From Acidobacteriota bacterium (GTDB taxonomy: Bacteria > Acidobacteriota > Terriglobia > Terriglobales > Acidobacteriaceae): DNA of 64,000 bases. The notes beneath the pieces were generated by a model, which was not told where the DNA came from, ran no database searches, and worked only from the letters and a program-made list of their open reading frames with translations. Positions 1 to 8,504 of the stretch are shown here, one piece after another (the first letter of the stretch is position 1; each line of letters begins with the position of its first letter). Where the stretch lies: assembly GCA_013289795.1 (NCBI GenBank), contig JABCZH010000007.1:1-64000 (forward strand). The letters are read 5' to 3'. The position numbers and the translations under genes are program-made.

Positions 1-441
1 GACTTGTTGGCCCTCCGTTTGGAGGGCATGCGCCGTCGCTTTGCGATGTATGTTTATGGATATGTCGTCATGCCCGAGCACGTTCACTTACTGCTGAGTG
101 AGCCGCCCCGAGCCCCGCTGGCCGAGGCCATTCACTTCTTGAAACTGTCCTTCTCCAAACGAGCCGGAGCCAGGCTCGGAAAGCCGGGGACGTTCTGGCA
201 AAAACGTTACTACGATCGCAACGTGAGGGACCACCGCGAGTTTGCCATCAAACTGCGGTACATGCACCGGAATCCGGTAACGCGCGGTTTAGTCATGCGG
301 CCGGGGGAATGGAAGTGGAGCAGCTATCGCCACTACGCGTTGCGTGAAAGCGGGCCGGTGGAGATCGAATCGCAATGGATGGCTACCGATCGTGAAGCGC
401 AGGATGGACAGACAAAGCGGATATTCCTCCGCCCAGGTTAG
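1..441 (+). CDS. REP-associated tyrosine transposase (RAYT), 5'-truncated by window edge
   Basis: Y1/HUH single-strand transposase of the RAYT (TnpA-REP, DUF1568) type, which in known cases binds and cleaves REP hairpins. The HUH metal-binding motif is visible as MPEHVHLL. The downstream segment LRYMHRNPVTRGLV followed by WKWSSYRHY is the family signature and contains the probable nucleophilic tyrosine. The open frame continues through base 1, and family members normally have a further 30 or so residues, so the true start is outside the window. The last 17 codons and the stop codon (439-441) lie inside the first copy of a 127-bp tandem repeat, so the C-terminus is repeat-encoded. The family assignment is firm; activity cannot be judged. 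Confidence 0.88.
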   Translation, partial: DLLALRLEGMRRRFAMYVYGYVVMPEHVHLLLSEPPRAPLAEAIHFLKLSFSKRAGARLGKPGTFWQKRYYDRNVRDHREFAIKLRYMHRNPVTRGLVMRPGEWKWSSYRHYALRESGPVEIESQWMATDREAQDGQTKRIFLRPG

Positions 442-768
442 CGCCCCGAAAGCGAGGGCGCTGGGGCTGGAGGCGTCGCACTGAGGGCGCGAACCTGGGG
501 CACCGATCGCTAACGATCGTGAACTGCAGGATGGACAGACGAAGCGGATATTCCTCCGTCCAGGTTAGCGCCCCGAAAGCGAGGGCGCTGGGGCCGGAGG
601 CGTCGCACTGAGGGCGCGAACCTGGGGCACCGAGCGCTAGCGATCGTGAACTGCAGAATGGACAGACAAAGCGGATATTCCTCCGCCCAGGTTAGCGCTC
701 CGAAAGCGAGGGCGCTGGGGCTGGAGGCGTCGCACTGAGGGCGTGAACCTGGGGCACCGAGCGTTGGC
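388..768. repeat. Three tandem 127-bp REP/BIME-like units
   Basis: Three copies begin at 388, 515 and 642 with a constant 127-bp period and only a few differences between them. Each unit holds nested inverted repeats. The inner hairpin is AGCGCCC / GGGCGCT with a 9-nt loop (440-462 in copy 1); copy 3 has one base change in the stem. The outer arms are CCCAGGTT / AACCTGGG (432-439 and 492-499 in copy 1). The position directly beside, and overlapping, a RAYT gene fits a REPtron, where the transposase is partnered with its REP substrate. No conserved short-repeat/unique-spacer layout is present, so this is not a CRISPR array. Confidence 0.9.
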
Positions 769-780
769 TGTTCGACATCT

Positions 781-1281
781 TCAGCGGCGAACGGACTTGG
801 CTCGACTTGCCTCAAAGGCGAGGACATCCTGTGCCGCTTTGAGCAGCACCTGAATGAGTGTGTCATCCAGCGGGGCGAACGCCATGCGATAAAACTTTGT
901 TTTGGCGGCAAGCACGCGACGCGTGACTGCTGCCCCCTTGGGAGTCAGGCGCACAAATTGTTCCCGGCGATTCGCCGGGTTTCGAACTCGCCGGACGTGA
1001 CCACTTTTCTCCAGACGGTCGAGCAGCAGCACCAGAACATTTTCATTCAGCGCGAGGTGCCTGGCGATTTGTTTCTGGGTTACCGGTTTCGCGCAGCGGG
1101 CGGCCAGCAATATCCAAATCTCTCGTGCGCTTAAACCGAATTGCCGCGTGGTTCCTTTAGCCACCCGTTGCCTGACGATGAGAGTGCACTTAGTTAACTG
1201 CAAGAAGCCAGCGGCCGCGAGCGCCGACTCGAGTTCTCGTTCTGAGGGCTGGGATCGAGGCATCTTTTCAAGTGCCGACAT
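781..1281 (-). CDS. MarR-family transcriptional regulator
   Basis: A 166-aa protein with the MarR winged-helix layout: recognition region around QKQIARHLALNENVLVLLLD (residues about 68-90), then a wing segment LEKSGHVRRVRNPANRREQ and the typical LTPKGAAV before the dimerisation helix. Such proteins bind palindromic operators as dimers and are often relieved by small ligands. The start at 1281 is favoured by AAGGTG upstream; a second ATG six codons in is an alternative. The target gene is not evident. A palindrome covers the start codon and a second inverted repeat lies just upstream, which suggests autoregulation. The ligand cannot be predicted. Confidence 0.85.
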   Translation of the reverse strand: MSALEKMPRSQPSERELESALAAAGFLQLTKCTLIVRQRVAKGTTRQFGLSAREIWILLAARCAKPVTQKQIARHLALNENVLVLLLDRLEKSGHVRRVRNPANRREQFVRLTPKGAAVTRRVLAAKTKFYRMAFAPLDDTLIQVLLKAAQDVLAFEASRAKSVRR

Positions 1282-1322
1282 TTCGGCACATCACCTTAAC
1301 ATATAGGAACATAAGATGTTAA
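1272..1322 (-). promoter_or_regulatory. Candidate MarR autoregulatory operators
   Basis: Two inverted repeats sit at the 5' end of the MarR gene. GTGCCGA / TCGGCAC (1272-1278 and 1283-1289) flanks the start codon with a 4-bp spacer. TTAACAT / ATGTTAA (1296-1302 and 1316-1322) has a centre-to-centre distance of 20 bp, about two helical turns. MarR dimers normally bind such palindromes; the assignment to this regulator is inference. Confidence 0.5.
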
Positions 1323-1807
1323 CAACAAATTCATGTCAGGAAAATGGCGGGCAATTCTCATGCCACGTGACTATATGCGGACAATATGATGGCCTGCTTC
1401 GATCGCCGGCTTGGTGCCGTAATGGGAGCATGGAATCTTTCGAGAAAACTACGGAAACAAGAAACCTCTTTGATTCCAGCCGTGGTTTGTCTATTATTCT
1501 TGAGCATCAGTAGTATGCCGGTGTTGGAAAAGATTTGCACGAGGGGGGCACCGTGGGCTCGCGCAAATGGTTCCTGCTGGCCACTTCGTCACGCGCAGTG
1601 ATCTCCGGCGCCGGGGGATAGTCCCGTCGCGTGCGGGATCGGTGTATGTTCTTGCTTTAGCCCCGTCTGACTGGCATGCGGGGTCTCCTCAGACTTGCCC
1701 TTGTCCGGCTTTGACAAGCCGATCTCCTCCCCGCCGGCCTCTTTCATCCTTCTGCAACTGGCGGAATATTTTCCTAGATAAACAGCGGAGTCTGTGGAGT
1801 CGTATCG
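1323..1807. other. Intergenic stretch, no supported gene
   Basis: About 485 bp between the divergent MarR gene and the sigma-54 activator. Short open frames exist on both strands, including one at 1386-1601, but none has a convincing Shine-Dalgarno site, domain or coding bias. I saw no clear -24/-12 element. The promoters of both flanking genes must lie here or in the adjacent operator region. Confidence 0.5.
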
Positions 1808-3796
1808 ATGCAGTTTGATGAAGTCAACGCCAAGCGGGGAGATGGCGAACAGTTTCTTGAGCGTGCGGCCACGACGACGGCGCAAGAGAATTGGGCCAGC
1901 TTTTTCGATGTACCCAATGTGGGGTTTGTCATCTGCGACGAGAGTCTCCGCTATGTGAAGATCAACGATGCGCTGGCACGGATGAATGGAATTCCTGCGG
2001 CTGCGCACCTGGGTAAAACCGTCCATGACGTCCTGGGTGAAGTTGCGGCTAAAGTGGAGCCGGCCTTCCATCACGTTTTCACGACCGGGGAACCGCTGTC
2101 GAATTTTGAGTTGGTGGCGAAGTTGCCGACCAGGACGGAAGCGGCCCGCTGGATTGAGAACTATTTCCCGATCAAGGACGCCGAGGGGCGGGTCCGCCAG
2201 GTGGGCGCGGTTGTAGTTGAGGTCCCCGGGACTCCCAAACCAGAGGAGGGTCCCCCAACCCAGGTTTGGACTCAGATACAGCGACTGGAGGCGTTGGCTG
2301 AGTTCAGCACGCTGTTGACATTGAACTTGGGCGACCAGGAGTTGTTTCTTGCCACCTCTGATTTCCTCAGGAAGACTGTTCAGCCGGATTTCGCCGGCAT
2401 TGCCCTCTATGATGAGAGGATAAGTCAAATGCGGGTGTACGCGCTGGACTTTGAAGTCGCCCGGCGTGTGATTGGCGCCGAGATCAGAGTGCCAGTTACT
2501 GAGGAAGCGTGGGGCCCAGCTTTTCTGAACGCCGAGACGATCGTTTACAATCGCGAACGATTGTCCGCCAGTCATTCCTCGTATCTTACTCAGTTGTTGG
2601 AATCGGGTATTCAGTCTCTGTGTTGCTTTCCACTTACAACTCCCAAGGGCACGCTGGGAACCTTCAATTTGGGATGGAGACAAGACGCTGCGTTTTCCGC
2701 GGATGAGATTAGCTTCTTGAAACATTTTGCCTCCCGGATCGCGAGCGTGTTGGACAGCGTCGGGGCCTATCGCGAGATCGCGAGGCTTTCGGAGAAGTTA
2801 CGTCGGGAAAGGCTCAGCCTGGAGAGCGAGGTCCACTCCCCTCAAAATTTCGCGGAAGTCATCGGCGAAAGCCCGGCGCTTAAACATGTCCTGTCACAGG
2901 TGGAGACCGTCGCTCCCAGCGATGCCACCGTACTCGTTTTGGGTGAGACGGGCACCGGGAAGGAACTCATTGCGCGAGCGATTCACCGCCTGAGTTCGCG
3001 GCGGGGAGGAAGTTTTATCAAGTTGAACTGTGCAGCCATCCCCACCGGGTTGCTGGAAAGCGAGTTGTTTGGACACGAAAAGGGGGCGTTCACTGGAGCA
3101 ATCCGCCAAAAAGTGGGTCGCGTGGAACTGGCGGATGGCGGCACGTTGTTCCTTGACGAAGTGGGGGACATTCCGCTGGAACTACAGCCCAAGCTGCTGC
3201 GGGTGCTGGAAGACCAGGAATTCGAACGGCTGGGCGGCACACGTACCATCAAGGTGGACATCCGTCTGCTGGCAGCGACGAATCGCGACCTGGCCCAGTG
3301 CGTGTCCACCCGAGAGTTCCGCAGCGATCTCTATTATCGGTTGCACGTCTTTCCCATTCGCATGCCAGCTTTACGGGAGCGGGACAAGGATGTCTCTCTG
3401 CTGGTGCGCTACTTCGTGCAGAAGTTTGCCCGCAGCATGCACAAGAAGATCGAGAACATTCCGGTGGAGGCAATGAACGCTCTGGCTAATTGGCACTGGC
3501 CGGGGAATGTAAGGGAGCTGGAAAATTTTATCGAGCGATCGGTCATCCTGTCAGAAGGACCAACCCTGGGCGCCCCCCTGGCAGAGCTGGATCCGCCTGC
3601 GAACCCTCCCACTCCGCTGCGATCGAATGTCACCCTGGAGAACATAGAACGTGAGCACATTCTGCGGGTCTTGCGCGAGACGGGAGGAGTGATCGCAGGG
3701 GTTCGCGGGGCAGCGGCCCAACTGGGGATGAAGCGTACCACGCTACAGTCTCGGATGCAGAAACTGGGAATCACTCGCGAGGAGTATCAGAATTGA
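1808..3796 (+). CDS. Sigma-54-dependent response activator with PAS and GAF sensor domains
   Basis: A 662-aa bacterial enhancer-binding protein. Residues about 35-140 form a PAS-like domain, about 160-320 a GAF domain, and about 350-580 the AAA+ sigma-54 interaction domain. Walker A GETGTGKE is near residue 379, the sigma-54 contact motif GAFTGA near 427, and Walker B TLFLDE near 446. The C-terminus (about 617-662) is a Fis-type helix-turn-helix. There is no receiver domain, so input is probably a small molecule, gas or redox cue sensed by PAS/GAF, as in FhlA/NorR relatives. GTGGAG precedes the ATG. The regulon is unknown; the next gene downstream is a Crp/Fnr regulator. Confidence 0.93.
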   Translation: MQFDEVNAKRGDGEQFLERAATTTAQENWASFFDVPNVGFVICDESLRYVKINDALARMNGIPAAAHLGKTVHDVLGEVAAKVEPAFHHVFTTGEPLSNFELVAKLPTRTEAARWIENYFPIKDAEGRVRQVGAVVVEVPGTPKPEEGPPTQVWTQIQRLEALAEFSTLLTLNLGDQELFLATSDFLRKTVQPDFAGIALYDERISQMRVYALDFEVARRVIGAEIRVPVTEEAWGPAFLNAETIVYNRERLSASHSSYLTQLLESGIQSLCCFPLTTPKGTLGTFNLGWRQDAAFSADEISFLKHFASRIASVLDSVGAYREIARLSEKLRRERLSLESEVHSPQNFAEVIGESPALKHVLSQVETVAPSDATVLVLGETGTGKELIARAIHRLSSRRGGSFIKLNCAAIPTGLLESELFGHEKGAFTGAIRQKVGRVELADGGTLFLDEVGDIPLELQPKLLRVLEDQEFERLGGTRTIKVDIRLLAATNRDLAQCVSTREFRSDLYYRLHVFPIRMPALRERDKDVSLLVRYFVQKFARSMHKKIENIPVEAMNALANWHWPGNVRELENFIERSVILSEGPTLGAPLAELDPPANPPTPLRSNVTLENIEREHILRVLRETGGVIAGVRGAAAQLGMKRTTLQSRMQKLGITREEYQN

Positions 3797-4025
3797 GAAT
3801 GTTCTGCTCGGCCTTGCCTCTTTACATATTCGAGGTGCCGTGGTGTCGGCACGGTGCCGGGTGGTCGTCAGCCGACGTTCTTTCCGCGCCATTTTCCGCA
3901 GCGGCAGTCTGCCAGCCTGCCCCATGTTTGTTACCACTTAGGGTGAAGTTCCAGTATGGCACTACGGGTGCCAAAGGAGTCTATCCGTCGGGAAAAGTTG
4001 CTTCCCCCATTTTTGGCCGCGACGG

Positions 4026-4043
4026 CTGTGTCTTAAGACACAG
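4026..4043. promoter_or_regulatory. 18-bp perfect palindrome with CRP/FNR geometry
   Basis: The sequence CTGTGTCTTAAGACACAG is a perfect palindrome whose core reads TGTGT-N6-ACACA. This is the spacing of CRP-type sites (TGTGA-N6-TCACA). It lies about 50 bp before the start of a Crp/Fnr-family gene, so autoregulation is a plausible inference. The rest of 3797-4093 holds no supported gene; a small CCCCG / CGGGG hairpin occurs just before the ribosome binding site. Confidence 0.5.
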
Positions 4044-4093
4044 GCTTCGGTCAATCCCCGTCCCTCATCGGGGTTCTCCGGGAAAGGACAAAG

Positions 4094-5209
4094 ATGTATA
4101 CGTCGCACGCACATCACGGGGAAAGTCGGAGCCTTGGTGATTTTCCAGTGGTCGGACAGTGGCCACTCGTGTCCCAGACGGAACTACAAAGCTCGCGCAC
4201 CCCGGGGCGCGGTTACCGCCTACAGCAGGAAGCCCCGGTGGATCCCCTGTACCTGCTGGGTTGCAGTCTGAGATGGCATCGGGAAAGAGACACAGCAGGG
4301 GGTTGGGAACTGGTTCACTTCCTAGGCTCGACCGACCATAACGCGCGGGCATTGGCCGCGGACTTACTGGCAAAGACGAAGCACACACGCCTCTTAGTGC
4401 GGCAGTTGCGCCGTGCTAAAGCCAAGCTGAATCACACGGCCACAAACCATACTCCTGCGGTCGAGGGGAGAGAGACTAAGAAAGCGGCGGAAATGAACAC
4501 TCCGTATGGATTGGAAATCATTGAAAGTTGCCTTACCTGCAAGTTGCGAAGAGACAACTGGTTTTGCGGTCTTTCTCATGAGGGGCTGAAGTCACTCGCC
4601 GAGGCCAGCCACTTGACCACGTTTCCGGGGGGAGCATTGCTGTTTGTAGAGGGGCAAATACCGCGCGGCGCGTACGTGTTGTGCTCGGGAAAAGCCAAGC
4701 TATCAACCACTTCCCGGGACGGCAAAGTCCTGATCCTGAAGATTGCGGAAGCTGGAGAAGTATTGGGTCTGAGCGCTGTCATTTCGGGTCAGCCATTTCA
4801 GGTTACCGCGGAAACCGCCGGGCCTTGCCAGGTGAACTTTATTGAACGGGAGGCCTTGCTTCAGCGGATCGAAAAAAGCGGCGAACTGGGGCTGCATTCG
4901 TCGCAGGCCCTGAGCCGAGAGTTTCAATCGGCCTATCAGGACATTCATGACCTCATATTGGCCCGTTCGTCGGCAGGGAAGCTGGCGAAGCTGTTGTTGT
5001 CCGGGGCGACCAGCCGGGAGAAGGCAGGCTGCAACGAGATCCGTATTCGTCCCACCCTGACCCACGAAGAGATGGCGCAGATGATCGGTTCGTCACGCGA
5101 AACCGTGACCCGGCTGCTGGGCGACTTGAAAAAGAAAGAACTGATCCGTCTAGAGGGATCGACGTTGGTAATCCAAAATCGGACGGCGCTGGAAGCGCTG
5201 GCCGCATAG
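4094..5209 (+). CDS. Crp/Fnr-family transcriptional regulator with N-terminal extension
   Basis: The last 238 residues form a Crp/Fnr protein: cyclic-nucleotide-binding-like beta roll (for example FPGGALLFVEGQIPRGAYVLCSG), dimer helix, and winged helix LTHEEMAQMIGSSRETVTRLLGDL. An N-terminal cysteine group CLTCKLRRDNWFC could bind an iron-sulfur cluster, as in Fnr, but a fourth ligand is not obvious. Two starts are possible. ATG 4493 gives the standard length but has a weak ribosome site. ATG 4094 follows a strong AAAGGA and adds 133 residues, with an alpha-helical segment around WELVHFLGSTDHNARALAADLL that resembles a HEAT-type repeat. The longer form is annotated because of the ribosome site. 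A strong terminator follows. Confidence 0.8.
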   Translation: MYTSHAHHGESRSLGDFPVVGQWPLVSQTELQSSRTPGRGYRLQQEAPVDPLYLLGCSLRWHRERDTAGGWELVHFLGSTDHNARALAADLLAKTKHTRLLVRQLRRAKAKLNHTATNHTPAVEGRETKKAAEMNTPYGLEIIESCLTCKLRRDNWFCGLSHEGLKSLAEASHLTTFPGGALLFVEGQIPRGAYVLCSGKAKLSTTSRDGKVLILKIAEAGEVLGLSAVISGQPFQVTAETAGPCQVNFIEREALLQRIEKSGELGLHSSQALSREFQSAYQDIHDLILARSSAGKLAKLLLSGATSREKAGCNEIRIRPTLTHEEMAQMIGSSRETVTRLLGDLKKKELIRLEGSTLVIQNRTALEALAA

Positions 5210-5227
5210 CTGATGTACACCTGGAGT

Positions 5228-5261
5228 GCGGCCGGGTCTCTCCTTTCCCGGCCGCGTTTTT
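5228..5261 (+). terminator. Intrinsic terminator after the Crp/Fnr gene
   Basis: A nine-base-pair stem GCGGCCGGG / CCCGGCCGC with a 10-nt loop is followed by GTTTTT. It lies 19 bp after the Crp/Fnr stop codon. The T-run exists only on the plus strand, so it terminates the regulator and not the convergent TonB receptor gene. Confidence 0.85.
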
Positions 5262-5275
5262 CACGAGTGGCTTCT

Positions 5276-8032
5276 CTAAAAGTGGAACCCCAACTCCGCG
5301 GTCAGTGCGCGCAGCGTGACGTAGTGGGTGCCGCTGAAGGTGGACAGGAAGTTGTACAGTGCGTCCTTGTTGGTCAGGTTAATGGCGGTCAACTGGAGAC
5401 TCCATTTGTACCTATCCCCGTGAAACAGGTTGTCGTGACCAATGGATAGGTCGAAGAGACTTCGTGGCGCGATTCGCTGCGGATGGTGATCGTCATTTTC
5501 CGTTCCGGGTGCGGGTACTCTGATCAGGGTTGACCCGAACTGCGACGCCAGGCACGGGCTAGGCAAGAGGCGCGTAGGAGTTGCGGCCACACCATTGCAG
5601 GTGAACCCGGCCTGAAACTCCTGATCCGCAGTTAAGGGAGCGCCTGAGATGGTGTTAATCAGGCTGATGGCGGGTTGCCCATTGAGAGTGGTGGACGCGC
5701 CTGCGCAAGTGGCGGTCAGAAGGTTGAAGCAGGGTGTCGCACCGGCCACGAGCCCGCTGTCATAACGCCAGTTGAATCCGACCCACGGCCCGCGCTTCCA
5801 GGGCTGATATTGCAGGTGGGTGGTTTGATTGAAAAGTTCGTCGTGGTCGATGCGGAAGACGCCGGTGGCGGGAGGAATGATGGGCAATCCCGCGACTTGG
5901 GGCAGGAAGAAGCGTGCGGCTACGCTGGACATGACGACCAGGGCTGAAAATCCGTGGTAGTTGGGCACGCTGACGCGGAGGGCAAATCCCGGAATCTTGG
6001 AGTTGTGCCACTCAATGGGGAAGAAGATGGGGGTGGCGCCTACATCGCCGAAGTCATAGCCGTTGTGAGTGTACTTCCAAATGTAGTCACCGCTTACAAC
6101 CAGGTATCTACCGATCGCCTGTTGCAGGCCAGCATGGAATTCGTTGCGAAAACCCGGAGCGATCGGTCCCAAACTACAAGGGACGCCGGGTGGTGGGACG
6201 AGTGCGGCCAGGAAGGGGATGCTGCATCCTGTGCTTGCAATTACCAGATTCTCGTTGAAAGGACTCTCTAGCGTTCGCGCGTAGGAGAGGCGAAGGACCG
6301 TGTTGGTTGATTTGATGTTGTAGGCAATCCCCAGGCGAGGCTCGGCCTGGCTGCCTGTGGACAGTCCGTTGTACAAATCGCCGCGAAGTCCCAGGTTGAA
6401 TGACCAGTTTCCCTTGTTGATTGTGTCCTGCAGGTAGAGCGCGAGTTCCTTTACGTCGGTGTGTCCGTGAAAGAAGAACGGAGTTCCTTTTGCGAATTGC
6501 CCGCCACCTCCGGTCTGGTCATGCGGAGCCAGGACCGAGCAGGGCGGGCCCAAGAGCACGCCATTCACCAAGCAAGGATCATTGGGGATGGGAGCACCAC
6601 TTGCGTTGACCAGGTTGAGTGACGGAATCAGAGTTGGATCGACGATGGCAATGGTGTCATCTTCGGTAAGGAATGTTTGGTCATACGTGACTCCGAGCTT
6701 CACGTTATGAATACCCTTCGCATAGGACAGATTCGATCGCAGGCCTGCGTTTGTGAGCTTGCGATTCTGACCGACGGTTTCGCTCTGGAGGTCCGGAGAC
6801 AGATCCGCGAACGGATCGGCGCTCGGATAGTAGTTGTACTGGTCCTTCCGCACGAAACCGCCAAACGTGAACACCACAGTGGAACCGATGGCACGGGTCC
6901 AGGTTGGCGCAATGTTGAAGGTCTTGATTTGGGAGCGTTGATCGGTGGGGCCGAGAGGAGCACCGGTGAGTGGATTGGTGAGTTGAACGCCGTTGACATC
7001 ATGAAACTGCTGGTCGAAAGAATTGGGGTTCTGAAACCAGGAGCGGGTAAAGCCGAAGTTCAGGTGCAGAGAGTCTACGCTTGAAAGCTGATAGTCGACC
7101 CGGTCGAAGACGTTTTCCTGGTTGCCCTTGTCATGCATTACGGCGAATTCAGGCGGGTCGAGAAATCTTCCACTGTTCAGGCCGCTCACCGCGACGAAGT
7201 TTCCCCACTTCTGCCCTCCGTACCCGAAGTTGAGGTCCACATTGGACGTGCCAAAGCTGCCGTAGGAAGCGGTGATGCCGCCATGAGGGCTGGTCATGCC
7301 CTGGCCGGATCGGGTGGTGACGTTGATCACCACGCTGGTCTTGCCCCCGTATTCCGCGGGGGGAGCGCCCGCGATGACTTCCAAGGACTGCACAGTGTCG
7401 AGAGGAACCTGGTTGGAAAAAATCTTACTTTGTTGGTCGGTGATGGGCTGGCCGTCGAGAGAAAACGAATTCTCCGCGTGATCGCCCAGCCCATGGAAGA
7501 GGCCGTTCGAATCCGCGGCGATGCCGGGTGTGGCGAGGGTGACCAGTGAACTGAGGGACGAAGATGCGCTCTCGAGGGGAAGTTTGTCGAACAATCCACG
7601 ATCCACGTCGGTATGAAACGTGGGATCGTTCTCCAGCAAATCTTGCCCGGTGCTTTCAACGGTCACAGTTTCGGATGAGCTTTCGACCCTCAGGCTAATG
7701 CTGAGGTTCATGGAGACGAGGGACCGGACATCAACGTCCTGAGCATAAACCGCAAACCCCTGGGCGGTGACGGTGAAGTGATAGGGATTGAAGGGAACGT
7801 TGGGAATACTGAATTTTCCGGAGTTGTCAGTCACCGTGGTCCGGACGAAACCGCTGACCGGGTTGTGGATCTCGACGGCGGCGTTTGGCACCACTGCTCC
7901 GGACTGGTCGACGACCGTGCCATTCAACGTGGTTGAGCTTCCGCCGGATTGTGCGTAAGTGTTACAACAGAGTCCAAGATAGACAGCCAGTACAAAAGTC
8001 GCGCGAAGCGACTTCACATAAGAAGCCAACAT
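5276..8032 (-). CDS. TonB-dependent receptor with N-terminal carboxypeptidase-regulatory domain
   Basis: A 918-aa outer-membrane protein. A signal peptide (hydrophobic core TFVLAVYLGLCC, cut near AQS) precedes a carboxypeptidase-regulatory-like beta-sandwich (TLNGTVVDQSGAVVPNAAVE), a plug domain (residues about 120-250, SLDGQPITD and VEVIAG-type core) and a beta barrel ending in the aromatic terminus ELGFHF. It is the class of receptor that is very abundant in Acidobacteriota and Bacteroidota. ATG 8032 is chosen because GGGAGG lies four bases before it; the TTG four codons earlier overlaps that site. The substrate is unknown. A small His/Cys-rich protein is encoded 75 bp upstream in the same direction, which hints at metal uptake. 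Confidence 0.9.
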   Translation of the reverse strand: MLASYVKSLRATFVLAVYLGLCCNTYAQSGGSSTTLNGTVVDQSGAVVPNAAVEIHNPVSGFVRTTVTDNSGKFSIPNVPFNPYHFTVTAQGFAVYAQDVDVRSLVSMNLSISLRVESSSETVTVESTGQDLLENDPTFHTDVDRGLFDKLPLESASSSLSSLVTLATPGIAADSNGLFHGLGDHAENSFSLDGQPITDQQSKIFSNQVPLDTVQSLEVIAGAPPAEYGGKTSVVINVTTRSGQGMTSPHGGITASYGSFGTSNVDLNFGYGGQKWGNFVAVSGLNSGRFLDPPEFAVMHDKGNQENVFDRVDYQLSSVDSLHLNFGFTRSWFQNPNSFDQQFHDVNGVQLTNPLTGAPLGPTDQRSQIKTFNIAPTWTRAIGSTVVFTFGGFVRKDQYNYYPSADPFADLSPDLQSETVGQNRKLTNAGLRSNLSYAKGIHNVKLGVTYDQTFLTEDDTIAIVDPTLIPSLNLVNASGAPIPNDPCLVNGVLLGPPCSVLAPHDQTGGGGQFAKGTPFFFHGHTDVKELALYLQDTINKGNWSFNLGLRGDLYNGLSTGSQAEPRLGIAYNIKSTNTVLRLSYARTLESPFNENLVIASTGCSIPFLAALVPPPGVPCSLGPIAPGFRNEFHAGLQQAIGRYLVVSGDYIWKYTHNGYDFGDVGATPIFFPIEWHNSKIPGFALRVSVPNYHGFSALVVMSSVAARFFLPQVAGLPIIPPATGVFRIDHDELFNQTTHLQYQPWKRGPWVGFNWRYDSGLVAGATPCFNLLTATCAGASTTLNGQPAISLINTISGAPLTADQEFQAGFTCNGVAATPTRLLPSPCLASQFGSTLIRVPAPGTENDDHHPQRIAPRSLFDLSIGHDNLFHGDRYKWSLQLTAINLTNKDALYNFLSTFSGTHYVTLRALTAELGFHF

Positions 8033-8107
8033 GATTCCTCCCAATAAATTAGGTAAATAGGATTACGAACGAACCTACATCGCTATCAGTCGATGATTGG
8101 TCGAACC

Positions 8108-8407
8108 CTATGCCGCGGGAGGTGGGCGGATGTGCAGAGAGGATGCAAACTCGGAAGATCGGAGTGTTGTGTCAGGGGTGAGAACCACTGCGGCACGAAC
8201 TACCAAAGGCGCAGGGTCGTGCACTACATTGTTCAGCAATCCGGAATGCGCTACGGAGCAGGTGGAGCAGGCGTGGTTAGGCGCTTTGGAATTGTCAGCA
8301 TGGACGTGAATGGCCTGGACTGCACCCGTGAAGGCAACCAGCAGAACACACAGTAAGCACAGGAACCTAAACTGCTTGGTCGAGTGCGATTTGTGTCCGG
8401 TTTCCAT
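8108..8407 (-). CDS. Small membrane-anchored or secreted His/Cys-rich protein (DUF2946-like)
   Basis: A 99-aa protein with one hydrophobic segment (residues about 14-32) followed by IHVHAD (H34, H36), CSTC (C47, C50) and H54. This arrangement resembles the small DUF2946-type proteins that accompany copper-linked TonB receptors; that match is from memory of the motif layout. The gene is directly upstream of a TonB receptor in the same orientation and the two probably form an operon. The likely role is metal binding in the periplasm. The ATG at 8407 is preferred over the TTG codon just before it. Confidence 0.6.
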   Translation of the reverse strand: METGHKSHSTKQFRFLCLLCVLLVAFTGAVQAIHVHADNSKAPNHACSTCSVAHSGLLNNVVHDPAPLVVRAAVVLTPDTTLRSSEFASSLHIRPPPAA

Positions 8408-8504
8408 CAAACGGAAATGCCCCTAAGCCGAAAGCATACCCCAATGACTGCTGCGATGCAGCAAGCGAATATGGGGTTGCCATTACTTCGGATTATAGTC
8501 CGGG

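Noticed and set aside
388-768. Possible CRISPR array
   Set aside because: The 127-bp units are nearly identical over their whole length, without unique spacers, and are nested palindromes beside a RAYT gene.
510-911. 133-codon minus-strand frame
   Set aside because: It runs through the REP units and into the MarR gene in another frame; the translation repeats itself as the DNA does and has no ribosome site.
1600-1800. Sigma-54 promoter in front of the enhancer-binding protein gene
   Set aside because: TGGCATGC-type strings occur, but none has the GG/GC elements at the required spacing.
3793-4140. 115-codon plus-strand frame after the sigma-54 activator
   Set aside because: It overlaps the end of one gene and the start of the next, shows no domain, and covers the palindromic control region.
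6677-7549. Long plus-strand frames opposite the TonB receptor
   Set aside because: They are antisense shadows of a clearly coding GC-rich gene and match no family.
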